Positions 22,763-33,225 of a stretch of 64,000 nt of DNA are shown in pieces. The notes under the pieces were generated by a model. It saw only the letters and a list, made by a program, of their open reading frames with translations, had not been told where the DNA came from and made no database searches. This DNA is from Rhizomys pruinosus (taxonomy: Eukaryota > Chordata > Mammalia > Rodentia > Spalacidae). Both the position numbers and the translations under genes were made by a program. The stretch spans positions 94,689 to 158,688 of the forward strand of contig VZQC01010433.1 of the NCBI GenBank assembly GCA_009823505.1, in the 5' to 3' direction. How positions within the stretch are numbered: position 1 is the stretch's first letter; every line of letters begins with the position of its first letter.

Positions 22763-23238
22763 TGTGAAATATTCATTTTAAAGTAGATAAAACAAGACAT
22801 AGGTACAAAATTCAAATTTTGAAATGAAAGAATAAAGTCAGTTGCTTGACCCAGAGATGGAATTCCCATTAAGAGTTGTGTTTGATGTAGACCAATCAAA
22901 TTGAAGACCTGGAAATTAAAATATACAGCTGCAGCATTTTGACAAACAGGCCAAAAGGATACAGTGTAGAAATATGATTTCTTTAACAAATGATAGTGGG
23001 AAAAATGGATATCAATATGCAGAAGAATGAAACATATGACTGTTTCTTACACTGTATAGACCAGCTCAAAGTTATCAAAGATATTCTAATGTAAGACCTG
23101 AAAGTCTGATACTGCTGGAAGAAAGCACAAGGAAAAGAGTTCATGACACAAGCTCAGGCAATGATCTGAATGGGATGCCAAGAGCTCATGGAAGTAGCAG
23201 GTATTGACAAGAGGGATTGCATTAAATTAACAAACTTC

Positions 23239-23490
23239 GAGGCTGGAGAGATGGCCTAGCGGTTAAGAGCGCTGACCGCTCTTGCAGAGGACCCGGGTTC
23301 GATCCCCAGCACCCACATGGCGGCTGAGAACCATCTGAAACTCCAATTCCAGGAGAACTCCAGCTCCAGGGGAATCCAACACCCACTTCTGACCTCCGCG
23401 GCATTGCACGACACGGGTGCACAGACTTGCATGCAGACAGTACATTCGTACACATACAGAAATAAATAAAAATTAATAAACACTTTAAAA
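23239..23490 (+). mobile_element. B2-type SINE, long subfamily, near-intact
   Basis: A full head with A box TGGCCTAGCGG and B box GGTTCGATCCC, both ~18-bp units and an A-rich tail. It is flanked by the perfect 15-bp target duplication aaattaacaaacttc at 23224-23238 and 23491-23505. It is inserted in the L1 relic. Confidence 0.97.
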
Positions 23491-23670
23491 AAATTAACAA
23501 ACTTCTTTGTGAAGGAAATAATTAACAGACAGAAGAGTCAGTCTACATAAAGCAGAAAGAAAACCTTTGCCACCTATTCATCTCGCAGGGGATTAACAAT
23601 CAGATCATATAAAGAAATAAAATAAAAACCATCTAAAAACAAATAAATACATTCAATAAGAGTCCAAAAG

Positions 23671-23795
23671 AACTTGGTTATAATCCCAGCACTCGGGAGG
23701 CAGAGGCAGGTGAATGTGTGAGTTCAAGTCCAGCTTAGTCTACATAGTGAGTTCCAGGACATCTGGGGCTACAGGAAGATCTTGTCTCAAAAAAA
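23671..23795 (+). mobile_element. 5'-truncated B1 SINE
   Basis: It begins at 'ttggttataatcccagcac', lacking the first B1 bases, and ends in A9. It is flanked by aagagtccaaaag (23658-23670) and aagagtgcaaaag (23796-23808), differing at one base. Confidence 0.92.
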
Positions 23796-23959
23796 AAGAG
23801 TGCAAAAGTCACTTTTCCAAAAAGGAAAAAAAAAAGAAATATAAGGGGCCAAGAATACAATAATATTAAAGAATTTTCAACAACTTTGCCCAGTAGGGAA
23901 ATGAGAACTACAGAGTGATTCTACATCATCCTAATGGGCAGCATCAAGAAAAAAATAGC

Positions 23960-24180
23960 AGGGGCTGGAGAGATGGCCCAGTGGTTAAGAGTACCAGCTT
24001 CTCTTCCAGAGGACCTGAGTTCAATTCCCAGCACCCACGTGGTAGATAACAACCATCCATAACTGAAGTTCCAGGGCGTCTGATACTGTCTTCTGATCCC
24101 CAAAGGCATTGCGCAGCATGGATTTACTTGAATGCATACAGAAAATACACGCATACACATTTTGTTTAAAAAAAGAAAGA
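23960..24180 (+). mobile_element. B2-type SINE, single-unit form
   Basis: It has the head 'ggggctggagagatggccca', a B-box region 'gagttcaattccc' and a tail of 'tttaaaaaaagaaag'. The ~18-bp unit is present once. It is inserted in the L1 relic. Confidence 0.9.
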
Positions 24181-24210
24181 AATCACTATAGAACACAAAA
24201 TAAATGAATG

Positions 24211-24248
<38 letters not shown>
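24211..24248. repeat. (AAC)n trinucleotide repeat
   Basis: About 12-13 perfect AAC units. It reads as poly-Asn or poly-Gln in plus frames and poly-Cys or poly-Val on minus; these are translation artefacts, not protein repeats. Confidence 0.97.
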
Positions 24249-24444
24249 AAAACCCCTAACAGTACCTTGTGATCCAGCTGCAGCACTCCTGAGGGGAAGG
24301 ATGTCAACACCGAGAGGCCTGTGCAGCCATTCTTATTATGGCGTGATTCATAATAGTCAAGGAATGAAATCAGCCTTGGTACCCATCAATGGATCACAGC
24401 GTAAAGAAAATGTGAGCTGCAAGTACAGTACTACTTAGCCACAA

Positions 24445-24710
24445 AGAATAAAATTAGAAAGAAAGGCAGGAGGATTACAAACCTCAGGATACTCTGGGCT
24501 ACATGGTGAGATCCTATATCAAACACTGCCCTCCTCAATATTTTGGACAAAAAAGAAAAACAGAACAAGAAGGAAGAGGAGAACAGAAAGAGAAGGAGAA
24601 TATGAGGGAGGGAAAAGGCAGGGAAAGGGAAAGAAAGGAAGGGAGAGAGGAGGAAAGGCTGAAGAGGAGGAGGAGGCAGGTAGGAGAAGTCAAGAAAGAA
24701 GAAATTATTT
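24445..24710 (+). mobile_element. Old B1 fragment with expanded purine-rich tail
   Basis: 'aggcaggaggattacaaacc' and 'ctgggctacatggtgagatc' are a diverged B1 core. The A-rich tail has grown into a nearly pure GA tract (24543-24705). It separates two pieces of the L1 relic, so the tail arose within the L1. Confidence 0.65.
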
Positions 24711-24955
24711 CACTTAATGGAAAATTGCTGAAATTGGAAATCGTGGTGTTAAGTGAAATGAGTCAGCTTAGAAAGACAAATGTCACACGTTTTCTCATAT
24801 ATTTGAAGCCTTAAATTAAGGCATGAAAGTAGAAGAGGGAGCCCTTTGTAAAAGGCAGGGATCGGCAAGGGGAAGGGTGGGGTAGGAGACCTCTGAGGAG
24901 CAAACAGGATGAAAGCATCTCACACATAAATGAAATATCAATGAAACCCCGAATT

Positions 24956-27232
24956 CTTACAATTTCCGGGTTCTATAAAACCCTTTAGATATAGAGCTAT
25001 GATTAGTAAGGTAGCTGTGTACTTTAACAAGAAAAACGATGGGCTTTAAATTTGAGTTCAAATATGGGCAAAAAGTTTCACTATATGATTTTAGTCAAGT
25101 TGCTAGCCTACATGAGGCTATTTTCCTTGAAAAGTTTGACAAATAACAAAATCCTTATGCATTACCAGGAAGTTGGTAGATACTGTGCATGCACCCACCA
25201 CATGGTCAGCAAATGCTCTGCAAATCCAGGGCTGCTTTTAGCCCTGGAACTTCAGACACAAACTGTGAAGAAGCTTTCTGAGTAATACTGTTAACAAGGA
25301 GGAAAATAAACTTTCCTTAGAAAATTATCAGAGACCAGAATAGCGTTATCTACCTTTCAGTACTGTTAGGACCTGAGACAGTTCAAAAGATGAAAACAAC
25401 CCCTGCTCGAAGGTTCCTCCTTGGCAATCCCAAAGAAAAAACTCTGGAAAGATTCAGAAGAAGATGCAGGACATGTATGGCACAGTGCAGGGACTCAGGT
25501 GGGGTGGGGGCATGGAAAGGGAAGCTACTGTAAATTCGCTTGAGAAATGATATATGACCTATGGAAAAATATAATAATAATCTAAAAATTTATATTAAAA
25601 AACGACCCCTGACTTCTCACCAGAACTTATTTCCTTTTGACTTAGTATCAGTCTCCTAATTTCCTGGTAGCACACCCTACTCTCCCCTCTTTCAGGGCAT
25701 ATATGCGGGACAGAGTGCAGTTAATCTATTCTTCATTCTCTGGAGGGAATTCTGTCAATCAGGGAACTTTACTAATCCTGTCAGGAAGTAATTTCAGGAC
25801 CAAGATAATCAGAAGCAACCATGTTATACAACAAGATTTTCACAGACTGTTCAAAATAGCATTCAAACTCTACTCCATGGGCTCGAGGTGACACAGTCAC
25901 TGGGCAATCATGAGGAGATAACGAACATTCACCAAGTAGACAAACACCGGGAGGAGAAGCTGAGATGCAGAGAAAACTCCTATCTATATGCAGGGCAACT
26001 CAGTCTAGTCCCTCCACCACCTGCTTCTAGACCACCCACTTAGGGACAAGTACATTCCCTTTCTAATTTGAATCCTGTTTCTTGTCACTTGCTCTATAAT
26101 AAACTCATATAGTATGCACATCTGCTGCATGTCTTCCATTGACATTATTAGACCATCTTTTACTACTAATTGTCATGTAACTCAATAGATGTTAGATTGG
26201 CTCCAATTTACAGATTAAAAAGGAAAGATACACTATAGATGTCTATTTGGGAAGGGAAGATTTCAAAGAAGCAAAGAAATCATGCATTTTTTTTTTTTTT
26301 ACTTTCAGTGACAGTGATTAAAACATAGTTTTAAATAGTTCTATTTACTAAGAAGTTACTTTAATGCCTAATATCTACTTGTTAGAATTAATTTTTAAAT
26401 ATGCCACATGATGTTAATGGGCTAAATCCATATTCAAAATGGAGGCCTCGATCTCAGAGATTAAAGCATGTTGGCAGGAAAATAAAAAAAGCCAGGTGAG
26501 CAAAGCCCTCCCTAGAGGCAACCTGCTCAAGTGAGCCAGGGTCTGAAGGTACCAGGGAACTTTGAAAAGACGTAAGACATCCTGATGTCCTACCCACCTT
26601 TCAAACATTTGCTTACTCAAACACAAGAGCTTTTTGACAATCCCATTCATTGTTTTCTCTGTCCTTAGCTTGTGTCCTTAACTTGTTTCTGTGTTTCTGA
26701 AAGAGCATCCTAATCAAGAGTAAACTGAAACACCTCCCTACCTTACAGCAGAAATCGCAGCGTGGAATGCTGGGTTCTGAATAGGAGCACAGGTGACTGC
26801 TGCCTCTGTTTTATTGTTTTCACAAACTTATCTCTCTCTGGGGAAGATTATTTTGTCCTTTATTGTCAGCTTCCTCAACACAAATGTAAAGTCCGGGAGA
26901 ATTCCTCAAAGTAACTTGTCATGTTTACCTCCACATTCTCGAGGAACAATGACTCAGTGGCTTTTCTTCTCTGGATTCTGATCCAGTGACCTCCTCTCCT
27001 GTGACTTGGGTAACTCAATCACGTTGGTACCTTTGCCCTCAGTGTCTGGTGTGAGGACAGGCACACTACTAGGATCTGGCCAATCATCCAGGCATGAGGC
27101 AAGGTCTAAGACCCAAGTTGATTTTCGAAGACATGTACCTGGAAAAAAAATGGTCGTCTCTCTACACTGTATATGGAGCCAGTGTCAGACCACAATAAAA
27201 ACATGCTGTGACCAGCAGAACGAGAGAAGGAA
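24956..27232. other. Unrecognised non-coding DNA
   Basis: No family was recognised in 2.3 kb apart from a T13 run at ~26287. No open frame exceeds about 80 codons. It includes a region of ordinary GC content (26640-27200) that could be single-copy. Confidence 0.45.
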
Positions 27233-27247
27233 AGACCTCACACTTTA

Positions 27248-27480
27248 TTTATTTATTTTTAATATTTTATTTTATTTATTTTATGTTTATGAATGTACTG
27301 ACTGCATGTAGGTTTGTGCACCCGTGTCGTGCAATGCCACGGAGGTCAGAAGAGGGTGTCGGATTCCCCTGGAATTGGAGTTACAGATGGTTCTCAGCAG
27401 CCATGTGGGTACTGGGTTCAAACCCTGGTCCTCTGCAAGAGCAGCCGGCGCTCTTAACCGCTAGGCTATCTCTCCAGCCC
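27248..27480 (-). mobile_element. B2-type SINE, single-unit form
   Basis: A minus-strand B2 with a TTTA-rich tail at the left and the head 'tctctccagccc' at the right. The target duplication agacctcacacttta/agacttcacacttta lies at 27233-27247 and 27481-27495 (one difference). It lacks the second ~18-bp unit. Confidence 0.95.
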
Positions 27481-27495
27481 AGACTTCACACTTTA

Positions 27496-28039
27496 AAAGC
27501 CATTGTCAAGACTCTCGATGTCTTGTTTTGTGAGAAAATAAACCGCAAATTTGGTTTTCTTTGCCTGACAGTAAACAGCAAAAGATATCTGTACACATCA
27601 ACTCTTGTTCTGTCTTTTAACATATCCTAAATTTTCTGTTAATATTTCCCATGCATCCATATATATTTCAGAACACATATGTTTATACATAAATATGGTA
27701 TATTTGGGATATTTTAAACTTTTTCGAAGAACACAATGGAAACTGGATCGTCAAGACAGTTTCATATCATTGCAATTATGGGTTTGAAATGAATTTATAT
27801 GAAAATATGGACTTCACATCATTTACTTGCATTGTGTATGCAGAGGTGCTTTCTTTTCTACAATCAATTGTCACATTTGGATTACCTCCAATTTTTGATA
27901 TTTAAGAAAAAAATTCCTCTTTTACATATGCTGTGTGTATGTGATAATGTTCGTCAAAAATATTTGATCATGATCCTCAAAAAATATACATTTAAAAAAT
28001 AATGAATGCTCACACATATTAAAGACACTAATATTTTTG
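27496..28039. other. AT-rich non-coding DNA
   Basis: No confident repeat was seen. Part of it could belong to the old L1 that follows. Confidence 0.4.
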
Positions 28040-28800
28040 GAGAAAAATTTTGTGAAATGGGTTATCATTGCATATGATACTTTAAAATACCTGTATTATA
28101 CTCCATTAAAAAATGCCTCTTTAACATGTCAAACATGACAGTGGCTATATTATACAATTTAAGACTCTATAGTATATATTTTGGATGAAAATGCTCTCTT
28201 AAATGATGAATGTAGGAGGTGGAGAGATGACTCAGTGATTAAGAGCACGGGCTACTCTTGCAGAGAACCCACATTTGATTCCTAGCACCCACACAGTGGT
28301 TAACAACTGTCCATAACTCCAGTTCTGGGGGCTCTGATGCCCTCTCTGTGGCATACACAAGCATTACATGCACTCAGGACACTTACATACATGCAGACAA
28401 AAGTTTGCACTGTGAACCTCTCCTCAACAGTGAAAACTCCTTGTATATTCACTTTCTTGCTATCATTTTATGTAGTCAGGATTTTATGTGAAATGATATC
28501 TTACTTTTGTCCTTAATTTACATTGATCTGTTTACTAACAAGAGTAAATGTTTTTTGTATATTTATGAGTACTTTTTTGTTATTTGCCTACTTCCATTCT
28601 TCATTTTTTTTTGCTGTAATGTGTCTCTTTTATTCATCTTTAGTTTGTTCTTTATATTTTGAATATAAAAACCTATTCATGTCTGCAAATATCTTCTGCC
28701 TTTCTGTGGCTTACCTCTGTCTCTCATTTTCAGTTTACTTTATGATTTGTATGTATAACCTCCTTTTAGCCATTTTAGTGTGATTCATTATTTGTATGGA
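28040..28800 (-). mobile_element. Old L1 (L1M-like) ORF2 fragment, split by a B2
   Basis: 'ctgcaaatatcttctgcctt' and 'tctgtggcttacctctgtc' near 28683-28725, with 'gttctttatattttgaatat' before them, are antisense L1 ORF2 C-terminal blocks. The part left of the B2 ('ttatactccattaaaaaa') is consistent with it but weaker. Confidence 0.5.
28213..28405 (+). mobile_element. B2-type SINE, older
   Basis: The head 'ggtggagagatgactcagtg', 'aagagcacgggctactcttg', 'cagttctgggggctctgatg', then 'acatacatgcagac'. It is diverged, has one ~18-bp unit at most and lost its tail. Confidence 0.85.
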
Positions 28801-29318
28801 AATATTCTAGCAGGCTCAACAGTTAATAAACACATTGCTTGAAAGGCAAAATAAATGAAGTAATTCTAGGAAGAAAAAGTCAGTGACTAAAATCTTTACA
28901 TTGAATATACTTATATAAGGTTATAGAGATTTTTTAAAGTCTATATATTTGAAGATTATAAATTACTCCACTCAAAGCTAGGCTCAGCCTTTCATATACT
29001 GAATAGGAATATACTGCAATAGGAATGAAAGAAAAGTAGCTTTATATGTATAACATTGGTGAACTAGGGATTCCTTGTTGGTGTGTATATAAATAGCTTC
29101 TAACCACTATATCTTAAATTACACTAAAATAAATTGTTTCACTGGCATCCTTAACCAAAGGATATTTATTGGCTTATTTTATATTAGAGCCTGGGCTATC
29201 TGTGTTACATTAGCTATAAGTTTCATACTGTATCGCAGTGAACACAGGAAGGAACATGACTTTACATTTTACAATAGCCTGTCAACCTACACAATTTCAA
29301 TAAAACCAAATATAGAAA
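28801..29318. other. Unrecognised AT-rich DNA
   Basis: Nothing was recognised. Confidence 0.4.
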
Positions 29319-29396
29319 GGGACTGAGGTTCAGCTCAGTGACAGAGAACTGACCTAGTATGTGGAAATCCCTGAAGTCTGTCACCAGCACATTTTT
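29319..29396 (+). mobile_element. ID-like SINE (tRNA-Ala/BC1-derived)
   Basis: 'ctgaggttcagctcagtgac' followed by 'agagaactgacctagtatg' and 'gtctgtcaccagcac', then an A-rich end, has the ID order (A box, then B box). It is diverged. Confidence 0.75.
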
Positions 29397-29526
29397 AAAA
29401 AGTAATAAACAGAAATGTTTTCAAATGAAAAAGCTAAATATTTTAAGTTTACCATCCAGTTTCATAAAGGCAATGGAATTTCTTCAGCAGGTAAAATGCC
29501 ATGTTCCCACAAAGGAACAGACCTGC

Positions 29527-29537
29527 GCCCCCCCCCC
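29527..29537. repeat. Poly-C run
   Basis: About 10 consecutive C residues in 'gcgccccccccccaag', a slippage-prone homopolymer. Confidence 0.9.
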
Positions 29538-29597
29538 CAAGAAAACCCAAATACATTCATTTCATAATCTTTCTTTGGGCTAACTTTTAATTCAATC

Positions 29598-29812
29598 TTT
29601 TTAAAAATTTTATGTGTATGAGTGTATTGCCTGCATATGTGTGAGTGCACCCAAGTCGTGCAGTGCTCACAGAGTTAGAAGAAGGCATCAGATTGCCCTG
29701 GAACTGGAGTTATGGATAGTTATAAGCCACCATGGGATTGCTGGGAATCCAACCCAGATACTCCACAAGAGTAACCAGTGTTCTTAACCACTGAGCAATC
29801 TCTCCAAACCCT
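29598..29812 (-). mobile_element. B2-type SINE, older single-unit form
   Basis: 'ttttatgtgtatgagtgtat', 'gccctggaactggagttatg' and 'cagtgttcttaaccactgag' followed by 'caatctctccaaacc' show a diverged minus-strand B2. A weak 'ctaactt' flank occurs on both sides. Confidence 0.88.
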
Positions 29813-30544
29813 AACTTATTCCTTTTTTTATTAATTCACAATACTTGCATACATGAGTGGAAGATAACTATCATATGATATGTTTTTCTAACAGTTCATT
29901 TACAATGGAAGAAAGCAATCCTAGTATCTCAGACATCAAACTCTCACATTTTATAAGAGAAAGAAAGTTCCTATGGGCAAAGCAAAATGATAGGTTACTT
30001 TTTTCCTCCTGTCCACCTGCAGAGAGTCTCTTTTAGCTATTCCTTTTCTTTGAGCCATTTTCTTCCCTCTCAAAGGATGTAATCAAATAGTATTGTTAGA
30101 AGCTTATGGGGAAGTCGGTTCCCACCTCAAAGCCTCCTTCTTTATTTTAAGTGGAAGCAGACATGTCAGCAAGGGCTCAGGAATGCATGCCATCCCCGCT
30201 GATAAACCTGCATCTGTTTCCACAGGGCTCTGATCTGGAGAACGTTCCAGTCACATCAAATCTCTGGAAGGCTTTGGCTTTCAGAGCTTCTAATCTATAT
30301 CTACTAACAAAGCACAGGGATAAAGAACAAAGGAAATCTTGCCAACTGCTTACTTCTCTTCTTCTAGTGAATACTTGGAAGTCCATCTGTTGGGTGACAG
30401 ATTTCAGTCTGGATAATAACATTCTGCTGTGCTGTGTTCTGGACTGCTATGTAGCTGGCTGGCTTAATTGTGCAGGAGCCTCTCTCATGTTTAATGTATA
30501 CTTTAGGATTAAGATGAAGTATTTTTTATGTGTGCATGTTCATT
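29813..30544. other. Unrecognised, possibly single-copy DNA
   Basis: It includes an uninterrupted 140-codon frame (30151-30573, GTG at the start) with no family resemblance. Its C-terminal end runs into TG-rich SINE DNA, which argues against a real gene. Confidence 0.4.
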
Positions 30545-30803
30545 TGTGTGCGAGCATGCATGTGTACCTGTGAGTGTGCACATGTTTAGGTGTTCATACA
30601 GACGATAGAGAACAACTTCTGTGTCATGCTCAAGAACACCACCTCCTTTAAGTCATGGTCTCTCACTGGCCTGGAGCTTACCAGTTAGGCCTCTCCCACA
30701 CTAGGATTACATCTGGTTATTTTAGGTAAGTGTAAGGATTAAATTCAGATGTTCATGTGTGCAAGGTAAGCATTTTACCTACTGAATTTCTTCTCCAAAA
30801 CCC
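30545..30803 (-). mobile_element. B4/RSINE1-like SINE
   Basis: 'gtctctcactggcctggag' with 'cttaccagttaggc', then 'ctaggattacatctggtt' and 'aggtaagcattttacctac', ending 'tctccaaaacccc', matches the B4 layout (B1-like body plus tRNA-like head) on minus. The 30545-30590 start is TG-rich and less certain. Confidence 0.65.
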
Positions 30804-30849
30804 CACAATGAAGTTTTGTGTCTAAGAGCAATGGCTGCTGGAAGATTGG

Positions 30850-30962
30850 ATTAGCTAGCACAGGCATGTAATCCCAACACTGGGGTTGAGGCAGGAACTT
30901 TGTAAATTCAGGGCCAGATGGAGTCAGTGAGACTGTCTCCAACAAACAAAACAAGCAAACAA
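30850..30962 (+). mobile_element. Old B1-like SINE
   Basis: 'acaggcatgtaatcccaaca' and 'ttgaggcaggaactttgta' with 'gactgtctccaacaaac' as the tail is a diverged B1-type order. Confidence 0.6.
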
Positions 30963-31009
30963 AACATTCTGGACACTCCTAGGACACCAGTGAATAGCAT
31001 CGTATGAAT

Positions 31010-31688
31010 TATGTATTAGTTTTCCCAGGATACTCTAACAAAATTCCGTGTAACGGATGGATTAAAGAAAAGAAGCAGGGGCTGGAGAGATAGCCTAGCG
31101 GTTAAGAGCACCGACTGCTCTTGCAGAGGACCCGGGTTTGATCCCCAGCACCCACATGGCAGCTGAGAACCGTCTGAAACTCCAATTCCAGGAGAACTCC
31201 AGTTCCAGGGGAATCCGACACCCTCTTCTGACCTCCGTGGCATTGCATGACATGGGTGCACAAACCTGCATGCAGACAGTACATTCATAAACATAGAAAA
31301 TAAATAAATAAAAAAATTAAAAAAAAAGAAAAGAAGCAAACATTAACTTCTTATAGTCATGAAGGCTTAAGGTCTAAGATCAAGTTACCATCAGGTTCAG
31401 ATCTCGGCAAGGCTTGTAGGCATCCAGTGTCTCCGTGTGCTCAGCTAGCCCTTCTTTGGTGACTTTCATGATGGAGAGGATAAACTCTCTCTCACTTTGT
31501 CTTCTGCTCTTCTTAACAGTAGCAGTAATCCTTTCAAGAGAGACCCACACTCAAACCCTATCTGAGCCTAATCTACTGCCTTCCAAAGGCCCCAACAGCA
31601 AATACCACTGCATTAGGGACTGCAGCTACAACACAGGAATCCCCAAAACACTCAGAATTCAGTCCATAACAGCATTACTTGTCAATTT
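31010..31688 (-). mobile_element. MLT1-like LTR, split by a B2 SINE
   Basis: 'ttagttttcccaggatactc' before the SINE, then 'acttcttatagtcatgaagg', 'aggcttgtaggcatccagtg', 'taccactgcattagggactg' and 'acaacacaggaatcccc' ending 'cagaattcagtccataacag', matches an antisense MLT1 closely. The B2 at 31078-31324 interrupts it. The element is an ancient solo LTR. Confidence 0.75.
31078..31324 (+). mobile_element. B2-type SINE, long subfamily
   Basis: A full head with A box TAGCCTAGCGG. The B box carries a CpG-type change (GGTTTGATCCC). Both ~18-bp units and an AAATAAAT tail are present. The perfect target duplication aaagaaaagaagca lies at 31064-31077 and 31325-31338. Confidence 0.96.
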
Positions 31689-32664
31689 GTAGTTTTCCCC
31701 CCTTTAGTTAACATTTCTTGGCTTCTAAACCTGAATTGGAATCATCAGTGTGCCTGTAGATGCCAGACTTTGAACGCTGTTCCAGTGCAGATATGTGCTA
31801 CTTGGACTTTGAAAATAAAAATCTAGTTAAAGCAGAGGCAGCTCCTTTTCTGGTGGCCACTCTGACAAAACATGAACTCTCTGAAGCTTAATTCTATAAC
31901 TTTCAGAAGCCCTTGAGGAGAATCTCTGGCTAGTACACATTTTGAATACAGCTGGTGTGATTTTTTTTTTTTTTATAGGCAACCAAGATGGCCATCTTTT
32001 ACTCCACGCATGGATTGATGCGGATTCTCTTTAGAATACTCTGATTTAGCACCCACTCAGATTTAGCTCTTAGGTCTCTGCTTAGATTTCAACTCCTTGG
32101 TTGTACCTCTTCTATGTCCCTGTGGGTCCTCATCTACCACCATCAGAGCTCCTTTCATTTCTGCCTCTCACTTCATTGTCTGTCTTTCTAAATGTAAGCT
32201 CAGGAGAGCTAGAATCTCCTTGCTCACAAGCTGTACAGAGTCACCAGGAAGCTCAGTCCAGTGTTAGAGCTCAAAAAGTGAATAACTTTCTATGAAGGTA
32301 AGCCATGTTACAGTTATCCAAAAAAGGACTTAAACATTTCTGGAGTGACCTGAAGTTAAGCCTTCAGGTTAAATAATTCAAATCCTTAGCAAACTGGCCA
32401 ACTTTCCTTTATAGCTCCTTTCAGGATTCTCCATATAATTTGTAAGATCTACTGTGAGGTTTACTGTCCTAGTAAATTTACCCTTCCAAATCTATATGAC
32501 TGTGGTCTCAGGGCTATGAAACTAGATGTGTTCCTCTCTATCCATGCCTACCTTCCTACCAGGGACATAATAGCTTTAGTGCATAACAGTTTCCGTTTGC
32601 AATCCCTAACCCTGCCCTCCTGTAGCATCTATAGTATTGGAAGGCCTGGAAATTTAACATTCTA
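31689..32664. other. Unrecognised non-coding DNA
   Basis: A T16 run lies at ~31961-31976. No gene or repeat was recognised otherwise. Confidence 0.4.
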
Positions 32665-32678
32665 GAAAATAAGCTTTC

Positions 32679-33211
32679 TTTTTTTTTAAATTTTATTTAT
32701 TTTGTATGTGTATGAATGTACTGTCTGCATGTAGGTCTGTGCACCCATGTCGTGCAATGCCGCAGAGGTCAGAAGAGGGTGTCGGATTCCCCTGGAACTG
32801 GAGTTAAAGACGGTTCTCAGCCGCCATGTGTGTGGGAAAACTTAGAGTGGACTGGATTCTAAGCAGATGGTAGCTCCCTGGCCACACCCATGGGGTGGGT
32901 TCTAGGCCAATGGTACCTCCCTGGCCACACCCATGGGGTGTAGTGTAGTGACAAAAAGATTTAGCATTGGGCCCTGAGATGAGTCATGATGGATATTTAA
33001 AGCAGACATGTTGGAATAAACTCTCTCTCTGCGTTCAAACCTCCACCTGCCTACACGTGGTTTGCTTTCCTGTGTGGTCTTCCCATATGGGTAGTCCTAA
33101 GATTAAGTGGGCCCCACCACAAATCCCACACATGTGGGTGCTGGGGATCGAACCCAGGTCCTCTGCAAGAGCAGTCAGAGCTCTTAACCACTAGGCCATC
33201 TCTCCAGCCCT
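32679..33211 (-). mobile_element. B2-type SINE carrying an LTR insertion
   Basis: A minus-strand B2 whose two parts are 32679-32830 and 33131-33211; the LTR at 32831-33130 sits within the 'ccatgtgggtg' segment. The SINE itself is flanked by the perfect 14-bp duplication gaaaataagctttc at 32665-32678 and 33212-33225. It has the single ~18-bp unit. Confidence 0.95.
32831..33130 (+). mobile_element. Solo LTR, 300 bp, ERVK-like
   Basis: It starts TGTGGGA and ends TCCCACA, perfect 7-bp terminal inverted repeats. It is flanked by the perfect 6-bp target duplication CATGTG at 32825-32830 and 33131-33136. A 43-bp tandem duplication (32867-32897 and 32910-32940 cores) lies in the U3-like part. TGAGTCA at 32980-32986, a TATTTAA at 32994-33000 and AATAAA at 33015-33020 give a plausible promoter and polyadenylation layout in plus orientation. 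Six-base duplications are usual for class II (ERVK/IAP-type) elements. I do not recognise the specific family. Confidence 0.93.
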
Positions 33212-33225
33212 GAAAATAAGCTTTC

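Larger units (their letters stand above)
22845..24955 (+). mobile_element. Old L1 ORF2 3' part and 3' UTR, broken by insertions
   Basis: Non-contiguous plus-strand pieces follow L1 ORF2 order. They include 'atatgcagaagaatgaaac' (23016), 'atgtaagacctgaaagtctg' (23090), 'gggattgcattaaatta' (23212), 'aatcagatcatataaagaaa' (23600), 'gggaaatgagaactacagag' (23896), 'acccatcaatggatcac' (24381), then 'gttaagtgaaatgagtcag' (24750) and a 3' UTR-like end to ~24955. It lies inside the C-terminal third of ORF2; the reverse-transcriptase core and endonuclease are absent. Stops and frameshifts are many, so it is dead. At least four SINEs sit in it. Confidence 0.75.

Noticed and set aside
23921..24310. 129-codon minus-strand frame with a poly-Cys run
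   Set aside because: It is made of a B2 SINE and the complement of the (AAC)n array, within an old L1.
24508..24814. Charged, Glu/Arg/Lys-rich 103-codon frame suggesting a coiled coil
   Set aside because: It translates the purine-only tract that grew from a B1 tail.
30151..30573. 140-codon plus-strand frame
   Set aside because: It starts at GTG, ends inside TG-rich SINE DNA, and matches no protein family. One frame of this size is not surprising in 64 kb read in six frames.
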